A stretch of DNA of 64,000 nt from Sclerodactyla briareus (GCA_026419785.1 JAODTK010001043.1:868001-932000); one strand, 5' to 3'; positions 35,106 through 48,050 are shown, counted from the first letter of the stretch. Notes: a model not told the origin generated them from the letters alone. Program-made: numbers and translations.

Positions 35106-36860
35106 GCGTTCATAAGCGCCATCTATCTACTAACTATCCGAGGCGGCAGGTTACACAAAAGATAGGAGAACAAATAAAAGAACCACCTAACGTGGAACAC
35201 TCTCCTAAACAATCGACGATTCCACTCAACTTTCAAGTTCCGTTTTGAAGTGCAGTTCTTTAGCCTGAAGCGGCAACTCATCTCAGACAGAGGGGCTGCA
35301 TTAGCGAATTTTAATGATCGGTTTCCATAATTGGACGAGTCCTATAGATAGCACAAGGAGAGACTGATTACGTGACCTCAGTACGCCACGGATGTAAAGG
35401 GTGATGATAGAACATTGATATGTCGGGTGTGTTACCTTTCGAAACTTTCCACGTGAGTAAGGCTGCTATTTCCATTTGGCCGTGGGATGTGAAAATCACT
35501 ATACTCACGGAAACGGACGTGTGTTTCGGAAGAGAACACAACGATAAGTCTAGGTGGAAAGACTCATACATATGCAAAAGTTCATGCTCTTGTCTCTATC
35601 CATATTTTTTAGGAAGATATTCAACATAGATCCATTCGCGGTTACCGCATTCCTATATGCCTTGGTACATTCAACGGGGCCTCATTTTGCCTATCCATGT
35701 TGTTTGCTTTCATTTCATTCAAGAATTTTCGTTGCCTCTGTGGAACAGATATCTAAGTTTGCAAACTAATAACGACATATTCATAAATACCATCATGACC
35801 TATGTATGGAGACTTAGCCTTAGAAGTGATTATACCAGGCTTAACTTCCCAACCAATATTATCTCTTCTGATACATAGAGTATATCGTAGTTTATGATAC
35901 TCACGGCGACCACATATGAATAAAGCGCGCGAAGCCGGCGATTCCTTGCGTTTACGTATACGTGCACGAAGGCAAACGCGCGCCAAGGCATAGTATGCAG
36001 TTTAGCCGTCCCGCAACACCATGAGCTATTATATTAATCACGAATTACGGAGTGGCCTGACGCGTGTAGCTGTACAGTTACAAAAATACAAATCATATTT
36101 CGAACTCACCATCTGTGCGGTTTTGTCGGCGTGACGTCACGAACACCATCCTATTCCGCCAGGTTTTCTAAGACCATTGTCAGACGTATTGTCGGTCTAG
36201 TAGCAGTGGCAACTGACCAAAAAAGAGACAGCGACTTAATCACTGTCAATATCCGTTGGAGTATCTCGGAGCAGTCTGTGACATATTTGTAAGATAAAAA
36301 ACGAGAATCCCCTTCCTGTCAATTTACGGTATATAATCCCAGAATCCGAATCTTAATAACAACAACCGACCAAAAGTGCATTTAAAATACAGCGGATTTG
36401 AGTCAGGAGATAACAACAGAAAATACTATGAAAATTGCTTAATGGTATTCATTGTTTATTGAAATATTTGGCCCCTCGTCCCACGTCCACTTTGAATATT
36501 CATACTCTGTTGATATACACCAAATTGAAGAATGTATTTTAAATTCGGATTTCCGCATATCTTCCTTTCGGAATTGTACACCGCATATTTTGTCCCATCT
36601 CGTGATTTCCACAATTAAGATGACAAAACTCCTATTATGGACGGTGACGCATCGTCTAAACCAACGCTCATTTAGAGGCGATGGTTTATTAACAACTCAG
36701 TGTTCCCCGTGAAATAAGAACCAAAAAGAACGGTGAATCTTATACGTCAATGTACTCATCTCGACGTCTCCCAAAGAGAGTCGTCCTAGTTAGTCCCGAA
36801 TGTTATATTATCAAATAATTGGGCCACGGTTGTTGTACCCCATGCTGCTGTCCTCGTGTT
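35106..36860. other. No gene seen
   Basis: Short frames only, the longest 86 codons, and none recognised on either strand. Confidence 0.4.
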
Positions 36861-36864
36861 TATT

Positions 36865-36940
36865 ACACACACAAACAACCACCCAACACCACCCACACAC
36901 ACACAAACACGCACACACACACACACGCACACACACAAAA
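36865..36940 (+). repeat. (CA)n microsatellite
   Basis: An imperfect CA run with CAAA and CG interruptions. Confidence 0.95.
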
Positions 36941-38450
36941 AAGATAGGCACTGGCCACTTGATTGAATTATGTTTTTTTCAGTATGGAGATGTTTCGGAA
37001 AATTATAGGTTAAAATCACCGTGACTGTTCTGAAAAGTGAATGTAACAGGATTTCGTTTTAGAAATAGGCCTCATTTGGAAATGTGTCCCTGCGGAAAGA
37101 ATCTGCTAACAAATCACGAGACTATCATATAGAGACTATCATTTGAATCCATACATGAAATTGTTCTCCTAACTTCGACGCATAGATAATGATGGTACAA
37201 ACCTATTCCCTATTCGCTTGGTTGATTGCAAAGCGTCACTGTACCCACTCTGTATCGTCCGCCTTTCTCACAACTAAGAGTTGCTCCATGTGGTTAACGC
37301 ACTCCTAGTAGGGCTGTTGACTGAGACTTTCAAACTTGAAATTGTGCCTCTTTGTTGAATCGTCGATTGGAACTGAAATTATATAGATAAGTAGATCATA
37401 ATACCAACTGTGAAACATCAAAATTGTTCTAGGCTCCACAGAAATATCTACTGGATTTATATTGAAAATGCCAATTAATAACTAGAATTCCATAAGTGGA
37501 GCAAGGTCAGCTTTGGGTTTTATGCACACAAAATCGACCAACTCATGCCCGAACGGGCAAAGCCTTACCGGGTCTGCATGGGACGAACATCTCTAATGAC
37601 ACTAAATTGTCTTGTTACGGCCTCACTTCCACATCCAAAAGCGTTTTTATTTAATACCTCATCCTAACTTGCTCATGCATGCACATGAAAGAAAATTGGA
37701 ATCGTTTTCTTCCTCATCTGTGACGTTGATTGTAGATACGACCGTTCAGAAGGAATATATCGACTTATAAACGATTTGTGTTTGTTCGCTTGTTGCTAGG
37801 TAATAGACATAGGGTGAACGTGTGGATATATCACGAATGTGACAGTGAATTCTTCGATAATCTCGATTGGTAGCATGTAGCAGCTTTTGTGACGTATATG
37901 TGATAGCGAATTCGAACTGACAAAATGCTTTCTCCAAAACAGTAATCGGTAAGTATAAATCTTTTGTGTGTCAATTTAGGGGCACCGGGAAAATACCGCA
38001 GCTTCCACCATGCAGGTTCCACCAAACTATGCTAAACCATTTCTTATGAAGATTTATCGTACGTTACTACGGAAATAACATAGGGACGTTTCGAAGTCTC
38101 CACCGTGTGACGTTTACATCGGATTCGAACACTCTTCCCTCAGAGATGTAACATAGCCTACTGCCGTAGACATGTATGGCGGGCGCCCTCGTTGTGGCAG
38201 CTTGCGTTCTGCGTCGTTTTGCCCATCGTCGCATCCCTCACCAGCCTTGATGTTGTTGCTTGATACGATGTTTGTATCTAAGATCCATTAGCTGTGATTG
38301 CCTCGGTAATGGTTCTTGACTGCCGTCTGTTCAAGTTGCTGTTCACCGTCAAGGTATGAGTGTTTGGCTGCTAAGATAGTTCTCGACGTTCTTCGTGAAG
38401 CTATCTGATGAACGCTCCCAAGAATCTGCTGAAGCTATGTAGCCATGCTG
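36941..38450. other. No gene seen
   Basis: Unique sequence. Minus-strand frames of 63-64 codons at 37,746-38,025 have no signature. Confidence 0.4.
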
Positions 38451-38453
38451 TAG

Positions 38454-38525
38454 TGTGTATGTGTGTGTGTGTGTGTGTGTCTGTGGTGTGTTGTGTGTGT
38501 GTGTGTGTGTGGTGGGTGTGTGTTG
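38454..38525 (+). repeat. (GT)n microsatellite
   Basis: A GT run with CTGTGG and GGTGGG interruptions. Confidence 0.95.
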
Positions 38526-39845
38526 CGAGCTCCTGCTTTACAAGCGGCGAAAAAACTCGACTCGCCTAAATTGTGTGAAGTCATTTTTACCACTTTAAAG
38601 TTTTTTTAAATTGTCTATCCCCAAGACGAGCACATTATCCGCCTTTTTGGGGTTGTCAGTCATATCGAAATTTCCCATTGGTACTCATGTTTTATTAAGT
38701 GCATATGTTTCAGTCTATTGAAGAGAATCAGTTACCATATTAGCTAATGCCATATAAGTAGTTTGTTTACATTAGATATATTAACATATTTATGTGCAAC
38801 ATAGTTGGGTGAAAAACATTACCCAAATAGTTTCATGAAACTAAGGAATAATAATCGTTGCTGTATTAGAAAGCATGACAGATCATGGCGAGTAGGCGTT
38901 TTCGCTGAAGGTTTAGGACTGCTGTTTCATACCAAAATGTGACACTGGAGATGGTCTCACCAGATGTTTGATTTACTGATTGGTTAGACTTTAAGCAAAC
39001 GTTTCCTCATATTTCGCCGCAGTATGACTTTATACTTTAATCTGTGCGTATGTTTCGCCACCATGTTATAATGCTACTACAGTGGTAAAACGTTTGCATA
39101 ATTTTTATACTCGCAAACTAGGCTACAGTAGATCTCCTATGTTATAAACAGAAGAATAGAGAGAGGTCATTCAGAAAAATGCCACTTTTTCTGTTCATGT
39201 TCTCGTTTTTGTCGACAAATGTCAGCCCCCAAATAAGAGTAAACGTCCTTCCTGCTAGGCATATTCTACTACATAAATCCTAACCTAACTTCGATATACC
39301 ATGACTAGAAGAATGAACTTTTGTTTATATCTTTCAACTATACACAAAACAAGAGAATGACAACCCAGTGGCCCAGGATGTAAACATGTGACATGTCATC
39401 ACTCAGCTAAATGAGGTCCCAGTATATCCCTCAATGACGGAATTTACTGAATGATCGCCCACTGCTTGAGTTGCTAGGTTTCTTCCGCAGGACAATGGAC
39501 CTTTTCAACTCCTTGCCATTCGCAGATGGGTCTTTATTTATCTTTCCATCCATGTTCGCATTTCCTCTCATTGACTGACTGGCGGATGGCGTACCATGGG
39601 TATAGACAGCACATCCATCGTCCACATGTGAACGAAAACGGGTTGGAAAAATTGTGTTCTCTATCGAAGTATATAGCACTTAGGGTTTTCGCTGAAATTC
39701 GACCCCCCCCCGAAAGTCGATGACCAAGTCCTTGACCGTTACTCTTCGGAACTTCCTCTTAAGTGTTTGGTGCGGCTCTTTTCTCTACACGATGAAAGAA
39801 ATCAATGTCTTCAAGAACAGGAGACATACAAACAGCATTTCAGAC
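38526..39845. other. No gene seen
   Basis: AT-rich unique sequence. Confidence 0.4.
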
Positions 39846-39849
39846 AGAT

Positions 39850-40330
39850 TCTATCCACATTCCACTTTTGAAGATGCCGATATTCTACCTGCAACATTGA
39901 AGTTATTCACTACATATTCATTGAGCAAATTTCTATTGATATACATTACAAGGTCCGTGGAATTAAATGACGTTGATGCTCGAAATTTAGAAACACAGTA
40001 GAAAACATACCATGCGGGAGACCGTCGGAGTTTAGCGAAGTCGAACGCTCGTGGACATTATACACCACGTATGTTAAATATTAGTCATTAGTAGGATATT
40101 CACCCACTTTTTGAAAATGTCAATATTCTTCCTGAATCTTGAAATTAGCATTATTATTTATGGACGAAAACTCATTTGATGATACATCACAAGGCCAGTT
40201 GAGGTGAACGGACGTTGAATGCATACGAAAATTCAAATTCATTCCAAGTAAAAATAGATCATTGCATGGGAAAGTCAGTGTTCAGGTAATTCGAACGTTT
40301 TTTTCACAATGGGAAGTATGACGTATGTCT
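39850..40330 (+). repeat. Diverged tandem duplication, roughly 240-bp unit
   Basis: Unit 1 (39,850-40,085) and unit 2 (40,090-40,330) share, in order, GATTCTATCCAC / GATATTCACCCAC, a CACTTTTGAAGATG-like word, GATATTCTACCTGCA / AATATTCTTCCTGAA, TTGATATACATTACAAGG / TTGATGATACATCACAAGG, GACGTTGATGC / GACGTTGAATGC, and a CATGCGGGAGA / CATGGGAAAG word before TCGAACG. Open frames differ between units. Confidence 0.7.
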
Positions 40331-42298
40331 GAATGTAGTTATTCATTCAATCCCAAAAAAAGCGATCTTGCTTGTGGGCAATTAGAATTCGGGTTGCGGC
40401 TCTATGGTACCTCGGAAATTCAAAAGCGTCACTGTACCATCTTCGCATGTGCACACCGGTCATATTATGTTACATATGCATGTGGACATAAGTACCGTGA
40501 TGGTCAAGGACTGTGTGTCGAGCAGATATACCATGGTGCCAGTGTGTATATTAGTCAACGCAATGGAGTCACATCGGCGCTTCCTGGAGAAGGCAGTGAA
40601 TGCGCACTACTTCCATTGTTCTAGGCAATGCCTGAGCTTAAGTGCTGCGAAAGCCATCACCCTAACCCCAACCTAAGGAGGTATAAGGGACACGGTCATC
40701 ATATGTCCGATATATTGCAAAACGAGTAATCTGTTGACGTCCTGTTTGAGAAATGTGAATGATACCCGGGTGTCTAAAAGCTACTTGACAGACCTGTGCC
40801 TACTCGTGTTCCTTGAGCGTCATACCTCAGTTTGTGTGCTTTCATATCTTCATCGGTTGTGATGGAAAGCCTGTCAATGATGGCGAGCTGACAATATTAG
40901 ATGCAAGTCATACACGCATACTTATACCATTCCATTCCAATCTGAAATCGTAGTTGGCTGGCAATAGTGGCTGAACATGTATTAGCCTACTCTTCCAACT
41001 ACGCGCTTGCTGCAAACGTTTGGCTTGACTTGGTGGAAGGGTGAGTGGATTGAACGAGATGTTGGATCACTCGATTCACTCCGTACAAGTGCAGATTTTT
41101 CCAGATTTTTGATGAAGCAATAGCTGTTGTTGCGGACATGCTAGATATACAGCTGAAAAAACCGCGAACAGCTTTACGATCGGTGTAGGTACAGAGCAGC
41201 AGCATCAGCAGCACAATCGGGAACAGACGTCCTCTGATTATATCGGCAATGTCTTTTTTTGTCCGTCATTTGCCAAGTCCGTCATTGATATTCGCCTGCG
41301 CTTCGTTCAGATGCGCCAACGGGCTATTTGTTTTTCCCGTGCGGTACCCGCATTCATGCAGTTTGATGACGCTGTAGGAGGCGGAGAAAGCAATTAGGCG
41401 TCTACCGAGATTTGTTCTCGGATCCTGTCCAAGAAAATAAACTCTCAATCATAAAAACAGAAGTAGTCGATACAGGTATATTCTCTGGTAAATAGTAGCA
41501 CAGTCTAATCGTAATGAATTGAGGTGAACTCCTATAACATCGACCTACTTCTACAGGGTGTGTGTATCGGCTATCCATGCATTTGTGCTGTACTTTTGTT
41601 GAGGTGAATCCATGATCGGTAGGGGGGAAGCCGATCAGAAATAGGAAGAGGAAATCGACTCCATGACCTGCAAAAAACAATTGAGCTAATAGACGAACGG
41701 TAAATTTAGCAATATCCGCAATAGGATGTATATGTATAATAATTGCAATCGAAAGGTACATACATGCCTTAAATCCACATTATCAGATGTGACAGTCATT
41801 AGTCTCTCCTCGGCTCAGTTCGTTGTAATGGCAGGCCATTCAAGTGTATTCGATTCTAGACATGGATATAATAGTGTTTGAGCTTTATTGATTTTCCCAA
41901 TAGAATAGGGATGTCGTTTTTTGTGAAACGTGAGGGAAACGAAATGACAAAAACTTCATCAATGTGGTGGTAATTGCTAATATCAGACATGCAACCGATT
42001 GTATTATTCTACCGTGCAATACGAGCCACTCGCGAAATCATGGTTGTCAAGTGAACACAAAAATAAGTATATATATACAATGTCGTAACACACGTTAGAT
42101 TTTAAACGGAAAAACTGGGCATGATTTTTATTGAACTTCGTTTGGACATAACTTACATTAAATTCGTACTTTTATATACGGTCGGTTCTGATCAGATACA
42201 TACCGACTTACTAATCACTGAAGTGGGCTTTTGAAACCGTTTTTGAACTTACGGATATTACAGTTTGAAATAATCAACACAACTTATTCACCACACTT
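40331..42298. other. No gene seen
   Basis: Two overlapping plus-strand frames of 90-99 codons (40,325-40,676) contain Cys/His-rich patches (CTIFACAHRSYYVTYACGHK) but have no regular zinc-ligand spacing I can name. A 119-codon minus-strand frame (41,761-41,402) is hydrophobic in part. Neither is recognised. Confidence 0.3.
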
Positions 42299-42305
42299 TA
42301 GTAGG
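42299..42305 (+). repeat. Possible target duplication, left (TAGTAGG)
   Basis: Repeated at 44,475-44,481. Seven bases are identical, which would fit an eroded 8-bp duplication. Confidence 0.45.
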
Positions 42306-42439
42306 CAGTGGAGTAGGAACGAAATTTGAGTGGGGGGGGGGGCTGGAGTTGGATGGACGGATCTGGGGGAGGGGTCTAAAGGGAGGGGTTCTCCCTCCCT
42401 TTGGAGAATTGTGCATTTCAGATGACCTTAGAGCAATTT

Positions 42440-43740
42440 GGTTGGCATTATAGCACTCCAAACCCAATTGCTTTCCTTCAGAAATATTTTTGCAATTTAA
42501 CTGTTCTCAGGATGCGATTTGCGCTATGAATCTTTCCAAAGCTAAGGATTTTCCTGCCAAATTGAGGGCAGTGAGTTTCTTTCTTTTGGAGTTGGTCCTA
42601 AATCTCACCTTTCCGGGTCCGCCGAAATTCCCCTATCCCACTTTGGGAAATTTTGCATTTTCAGGGGGGCCTGAGATGCATTTGGTGTGCAATACGACTC
42701 CGAAACGCACTTCTTTCCAGAAATAAATGTGCATTTTCGCATGCCATAGATGTTTGCTGCCAAAGCAAGTGCAGGGGGTTCCCTTCTTTGGGAGTTGATC
42801 TAATTCTCACCTTCCATGGACCACCAAAGTCCCCCCTTCTCCCACTTTGAGGAATTTTTGAATTTCAGGTGGCTTAGATGCAGTTTGGTTCAATATAGGA
42901 CCCCGAAACAGTCGCCTTCCTTCCAAATAATTGCATTTTGAATTGTTTTGAAGCGATTGTGCTCGAATCTTGCGATCTTTTCTGCCAAACGAGAGCAGTG
43001 AGTTCCCTTCTTTGGGAGTTGGTCTAAAACTCACCTTTCAGGGGACTACCGAAGTCCACCCCCACTTTGGGGAGGGTTTTGCAATTTCTGGTGGCCTCAG
43101 ATGGTGGCCTCAATTTGGTGCAAATAGCACTCCAAAACCACTCACTTCGTGCGAGAAATGATTGTGCATATTCACATGTCGTTAGATGGGATTTGCTGCT
43201 GTGAATCTTGTAGTTTTTCTGCCAAATCGAGGGGGGGTAAGGGACCTCTTGGAAGTTGGTCTGAATCTCAACTTTTAAGGGACCGACAAATCCCGCCATT
43301 CCTCACTTTAAGAATTTTTTCACAATATTCAGGGTGGCACCTTAGATGCAATTTGGGGCATTATGTCACTCCAAAACACAAACTTCGATCCAGAAATAAT
43401 TTTGGCATTTTCACATGTCCGTATTTGCGACTCTTGATCTTGTTATCTTTTTTCGGCAAACTGAACTGATCACCTGGCGCAGTAAATTCCATTTTCGGGA
43501 TTGTTTTGCCTAAATCTGATATGTTGGGGACTGTCAAATCCCCCCTTTCCCCTTTAAAAAATGTCTGCATTTCCGTGGCCTTAGATGAGATTTGCTGGTC
43601 TGAATCTTGTGTTTTTCCTCTTCCAAAATTGCTGAGCACTAAAGCAAGTTCCTTTTTTTTGGAAGCTGGTCGAATCCACCTTGTTCAGGGACCATGCATC
43701 AAGGCCACACCCGTAGTGCACTCTGGATTACCCGGTAATT
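42440..43740. repeat. Roughly 220-bp satellite array, about six units
   Basis: The word GAGGGCAGTGAGTT / CTTTTGGAGTTGGTC recurs in diverged form at about 42,565, 42,768, 42,990, 43,228, 43,477 and 43,635. Each is followed by ATCTCACCTTTC-like, CCCCACTTTGGG-like, TTTTGCATTTTCAGGGGG-like and TTAGATGCAATTTGG-like words, then CTCCAAAACC and CCAGAAAT. Units are 200-250 bp, and the last is short. The many 60-110 codon frames here are an effect of the repeat. Confidence 0.85.
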
Positions 43741-43784
43741 AGATTTCCTTCACCACGTTCCCGTTCTTTCGACGCACTCTCTAA

Positions 43785-44230
43785 AAAAAGAAATTGCCCG
43801 AATATCATAAAGCGCTCGAATTCCAATTGGCAGTTTACGGTGACGGTACATAAAATACGCTCCGCGCGCCGAACCTTTGCTCAATTCGTGTATATTTTAA
43901 AAAAAAAAAACACGATTGCTCCCTTTGCTGGAATTTAAAAATTTGATCGAGTCTGCCTAAACTCTCTCCTCCTCTCGTTTTTTTCATATCTATTCGGCTG
44001 TCTCATTTTGGACCATCGTGGGGTTAACTGCTTTGCTCCGAAATGGAAGAGCTGGGAAGGTGGCGGGCGCTTCCTCTTCCTATGTCCACGCCTCAGCAAG
44101 ATTATACACGGACACTATTTTAAATCTGCACCGGTATACTATTCTAGAGAAAAAATAGCTCGAATATCATGCTTTAACAATTACAGCAACGATACATATC
44201 ACCATTGCGCGCGAAGCGCGCGAAATTTTT
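43785..44230 (+). repeat. Pair of direct repeats about 370 bp apart
   Basis: The words CCCGAATATCATAAAGC (about 43,797) and GCTCGAATATCATGCTTTA (about 44,158) are each followed by a CGCGCG-rich patch (43,860 and 44,206). The second contains the hairpin GCGCGCGAAGCGCGCG at 44,207-44,222. Confidence 0.6.
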
Positions 44231-44481
44231 GCCCATTTGTGGATATTGATTCGAAAAATGGACTCTCAGCAGAAAATTCAAGCAATCTGATGAAAATGAG
44301 GGGAAGTGGGAAAAACATTATTGACACCAAATGCTATTTTGAAAAGCAAAAAAGGGGTTTAGGATGTCGAGGGGGGGCGGAAAGGCCCCCCCCCCTTCGG
44401 ACCTCCACGTTGTCACTGAAGGGGGGGGGCAGCTGGCGCCCCCCACCAGCCCCCCCCCGGTTCCAAAAGCCTTGTAGTAGG

Positions 44482-47340
44482 TACTGTGAGAGTAAAAAAA
44501 TCAAAATAACTTAACCGTGTTCCACGACCGTTGCTCAGGACGTTGCTCACGCGCATTTGTAACAGTGAACTGGCCCATCAGCTATAGGCAGGCGAGCCCT
44601 GCTATAATTCGGAATATATTTCCAAAACCTACTTACTTACAGTTTTATACGTCCACCGGGTTGGGATTCCATCATTGCGTAGAATACTGAAAACCTGTTT
44701 ATTAGGCGTACTTTGAGGGGGAGTGAAAAACATGTTTGAAACAATATTTCATTATCGCATTCATAATAGGTAATTGAACGTTTAGTGTACTTCCCGAGTG
44801 TTTATTGCTCGACAAACGAATATAAGGGAGAAATACAGTTTCATTATGAATTTTTCAAGAGGTTTACTGAAAATCAGTGGCCATACAAGACAAGTGTTGA
44901 AGCATTGTTACGAACATGACGCACAGCCCTGGATGCTCTATTCAGACAGCCAGAACTCCCGGTTGGTCAAAATTGAATGCCGTTAAATTAGTGCCAATTG
45001 TACATAAAATCTAGCTCACACAACAAGCAAAACTATACATCAAAGTCATCAAAGATCATGCCACCCCGTGGTTTTACTGACAGCGGCAGGTCAAGTGTGG
45101 TGCTGGGTTTCCCCTCTCGCGGTTTTTTGGACCATATCCAACTCATCGGAAGAAATGGCTTGGAGAGCGGAGTTCGCCACCCAAAGGGACACATGCGTTA
45201 GTGAGGAGAAACTGGATAAAATTGACCATACATTCTGGCGAGTATGACTAACAGAAGACGGGGTTGGTCATCTGATGAGAAACACCAGCCGGGTCAAGCA
45301 TTAAAAGGAATCGCTACGACCTACCGGGAGACTAAAGAGAAGGGGTTATAATAACAACTTTAGGGTCAAACAGGATCTCAAAACAACAAAAACATCAGTC
45401 AAGAGCTATCTATATCTTGGAACAAATGCTGTGACAACATAAACAGGTGACACAAGAGCAATCATGAATGCGCCAAGTCCCCAACACGTTGTTGTGGGAC
45501 AGGAAACTATGAGAGTTATATCTGTGGTATGTATAACTTGATATCAACATCCAATATGATTCCTGCCCTCGCGTTATCTCACATTATCAAATGTGACGGG
45601 TATTAGTTCTTCAATTACTTCAGTTTCAACCGTTAACGATGAATCAAATTACAAATATATCATGGGATCTGACGAAGATGTATAAATATATATTTTTGAT
45701 TTCCCAATGGGTTAAGGATTCTCAGTCCAAATCAAATAGAACGACAAGAATATAGAGCTTTTTACTGGTTTAACCTTGTGTCTCACTGATATAGTTTATA
45801 GCGTTATTTTAATATTATAGATAATCAAGTAAAAGAACGTTTCCCAATAAGAGCGGAAGCGGGGGGGCATGACGTTGCTTGGATCTGTAGTAAATTAGTA
45901 GGTACAAATATAGGAGAATGCATTTTTCAATCTGTTCGCATGTTTTATATGTTAGGCTGAGAGGGTCGAACGATGATAGGGTCGAACGAATAAAAAAGTA
46001 CTCGGGGTTATTATCACCACGTAAAGATGAAGAAGCTAATGAAGCCTCATTCCAATGTTTCCTAGGAGGTGACGCCAAATTTAGTGACGTCGGTCCGTAT
46101 TAGAGGCTAATAGTCTTGTAAAAATGTCTGGACATTTAGTACATTCCGTTTATCACATCAGGACAACCGAAATCCCAGACCAAATTCCAGCCGATGCATG
46201 GTACGATGGACCGATAAGAGAACAGCTATGAAAAAAAATGCCTTGTGAAATCACGCGGAAAGCGCAGGATCCCCTATAAACACAAAGTCAAAGTAAAACA
46301 AGAAAATTTGTACCAAACGAAGCGAAGATGGGATTCGCATAAACACCTACAAAACTGTTCATAAAAGATCGAAGAATATTCTCATTTATTCAATTGAATA
46401 CCCTTTTCAATCTGCATGTTAGCATGTCACAAATTGCAGCATTTACTGGTAGAGGCTATGGCCGCACCTCTTGCATCTTCCCATCCATGTTGTAATATAT
46501 TCCTCGAATTTCTCGAGAATATTAATTGAAATATCTCAACGAGGCAACATTACTAACCCCCTCAAAATTAGAATGTGGAGTTTTGATATCTCTTTCCTCT
46601 TTTCACCTGTGCTAGTTCAAAGCAAATTTATTGCATGACCATGGCTTTTAGGTGATGTTAAACAACACAATTTAATGACGGCAAACTCGTTTCTCTATAT
46701 GAGAACCATTATTGCCGGATATTTTTGTTTCGCGGGAGAAATATGATCCTCTCCACGGTCTATGAACGATAACATTGACTGTTAATCTCCTAAATGTAAC
46801 TTGAGTGCTCAATCGTTTGACATTTTCTAATTCATTTAATCAATGTCCTCAAAGGACCGACGACAACAATTACGGTTACTATGTTTTAACACTAAAAACT
46901 CTTTATTTTCCCTTTTTTAATGCCATTCTCTTCCATGATCCATTGGAATTAATCTCTTTATATTTATTATGTAACCGTTTCAGAAGAAACATCAATTCCA
47001 AGTTAATTTGAACTGAAATGACGTAAACGGCTCCGAAAATTCAAAGCATTCTGAAAAGGAGATGGACCGTGCACAGGACAGTCGCAGTCGGGGCAAGGAA
47101 AACGCTTGTTCCACGACTATAAATCACGTTGGTTTTAATGTAATTATCGATAATACCGGTTCTTGAAAATATTGGCTATTCATATTCGTAATGGTCGATT
47201 TGCGATGAAATATCGTTAACATCTGGAATGGATTTTGTCACAATACGAAGATGATCTCAACGCTGTGTCGTTATTAATTACTGACGTTTAAAGCGAATGC
47301 TGCTGTCAAATTTACTGATTAACTATATTATCAATGCACG
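44482..47340. other. No gene seen
   Basis: Frames at 44,798-44,986 (62 codons) and 44,998-45,201 (67 codons) carry no motif I can defend. The rest is AT-rich with no signature on either strand. Confidence 0.35.
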
Positions 47341-47349
47341 TCGACACAA

Positions 47350-47605
47350 ACATACATACATACACACACATACATAACAAACATACATACACCCGACCAT
47401 AAACGACATGATGTTACTATCAGAGTAAACATGCCCCCCCAAAAATATCAATAATAATACTAATATAGAATAGTGTTCATTTATAAGGCGCCGGTATCCG
47501 CTGGAAGGCGCTTTCCAACTTACTTAACATGTTGTGGAAGGTTGTTCCAGACCTCAGCAGCTGCACAATCAAACGACTTTTCATCATCCCAACGCAGTTG
47601 GTGGG
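47350..47605 (+). repeat. (ACAT)n microsatellite and GGCGCTTT-type core
   Basis: ACATACAT runs at 47,350-47,393, an AATAAT patch, then TTTATAAGGCGCCGG and GGAAGGCGCTTTCCAACTTA, and a GTGGAAGGTTGTTCCAGACC paragraph. The arrangement (microsatellite, TTATA-GCGC core) resembles the one at 26,098-26,245. Confidence 0.6.
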
Positions 47606-47609
47606 ACAT

Positions 47610-48050
47610 CGCCTGGAGATTTCGAAAAAGTGTGGGATACTTATTTCGCGAGAGATAGGCTGCTTATTGAGAACGTTCAAAGGAGGGCTACAGGATTAAT
47701 TCACTGTCTGCGAAGTTTGCCGTATGAGAAAAGTTCTAAATGACAGCCTGAGGAGAGGTCGAGGGGTTTGATCAGGTTTTCAATGATGTCCATGGTCTTG
47801 ATAACCTTTCCTTTCGACTACTCCGTTGGATTCTCCAATGTAACCACTAGTAGAGGCCATTGCCTCAAAGCTTCGTGGTAAACGTTGCAGATTAGATATT
47901 CGGAAGTTTTTTTTTCGGCCAAGAATGATTAGTGGGTGGAATACCCCTGCTTATGAAGAACAGTCTTGACTCGTTTTTCAGGAATTGTGTGATAATTCAT
48001 TGAGTTTTGTTATTCTTCTTGGGCTGTTGTGGTTTCAGGGTCGTTCATGA
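47610..48050 (+). mobile_element. LINE reverse-transcriptase 3' fragment
   Basis: One frame reads FEKVWDTYFARDRLLIENVQ, then RRATGLIHCLRSLPYEK (the thumb block, normally E-VQRRATK-I--L--LPYEERL). After frame changes come LRRGRG (normally RRLRGDLI), VHGLDN, TRGHCLKL, KRCRLDIRKFFF (normally TRGH--KL-K-R-R-DVRK-FF), and a degraded W-N-LP ending near 47,935. This is the C-terminal part of a Jockey/CR1-like non-LTR reverse transcriptase, 5'-truncated, with at least three frame breaks. The upstream microsatellite-linked repeat abuts the truncation point. Confidence 0.8.

Larger units (their letters stand above)
42306..44474. mobile_element. hAT-like nonautonomous element 3, candidate
   Basis: The left end is CAGTGGAGTAGGAACG, followed after GAAATTTGAG-like bases by a G tract and CTGG. 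The right end on the reverse strand is CAAGGCTTTTGGAACC, followed by a G tract and CTGG. The termini share GGAAC, the G tract and CTGG. TAGTAGG flanks both ends. The interior is a satellite array (42,440-43,740) plus a roughly 365-bp direct duplication. No transposase is visible. The termini match less well than in elements 1 and 2, so the borders are tentative. Confidence 0.5.

Noticed and set aside
42490-43742. Series of 60-106 codon frames
   Set aside because: They lie in the 220-bp satellite and recur with its period; no conserved peptide.
44008-44514. 168-codon frame on the plus strand
   Set aside because: It crosses the G/C-tract end of hAT-like candidate 3, and its last third is Gly/Pro-rich from those tracts.
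44998-45201. Possible endonuclease-RT linker (frame with RGFLDHIQLIGRNG)
   Set aside because: Resembles the HI-R block of some LINE proteins in too few residues, and neighbouring frames do not continue it.
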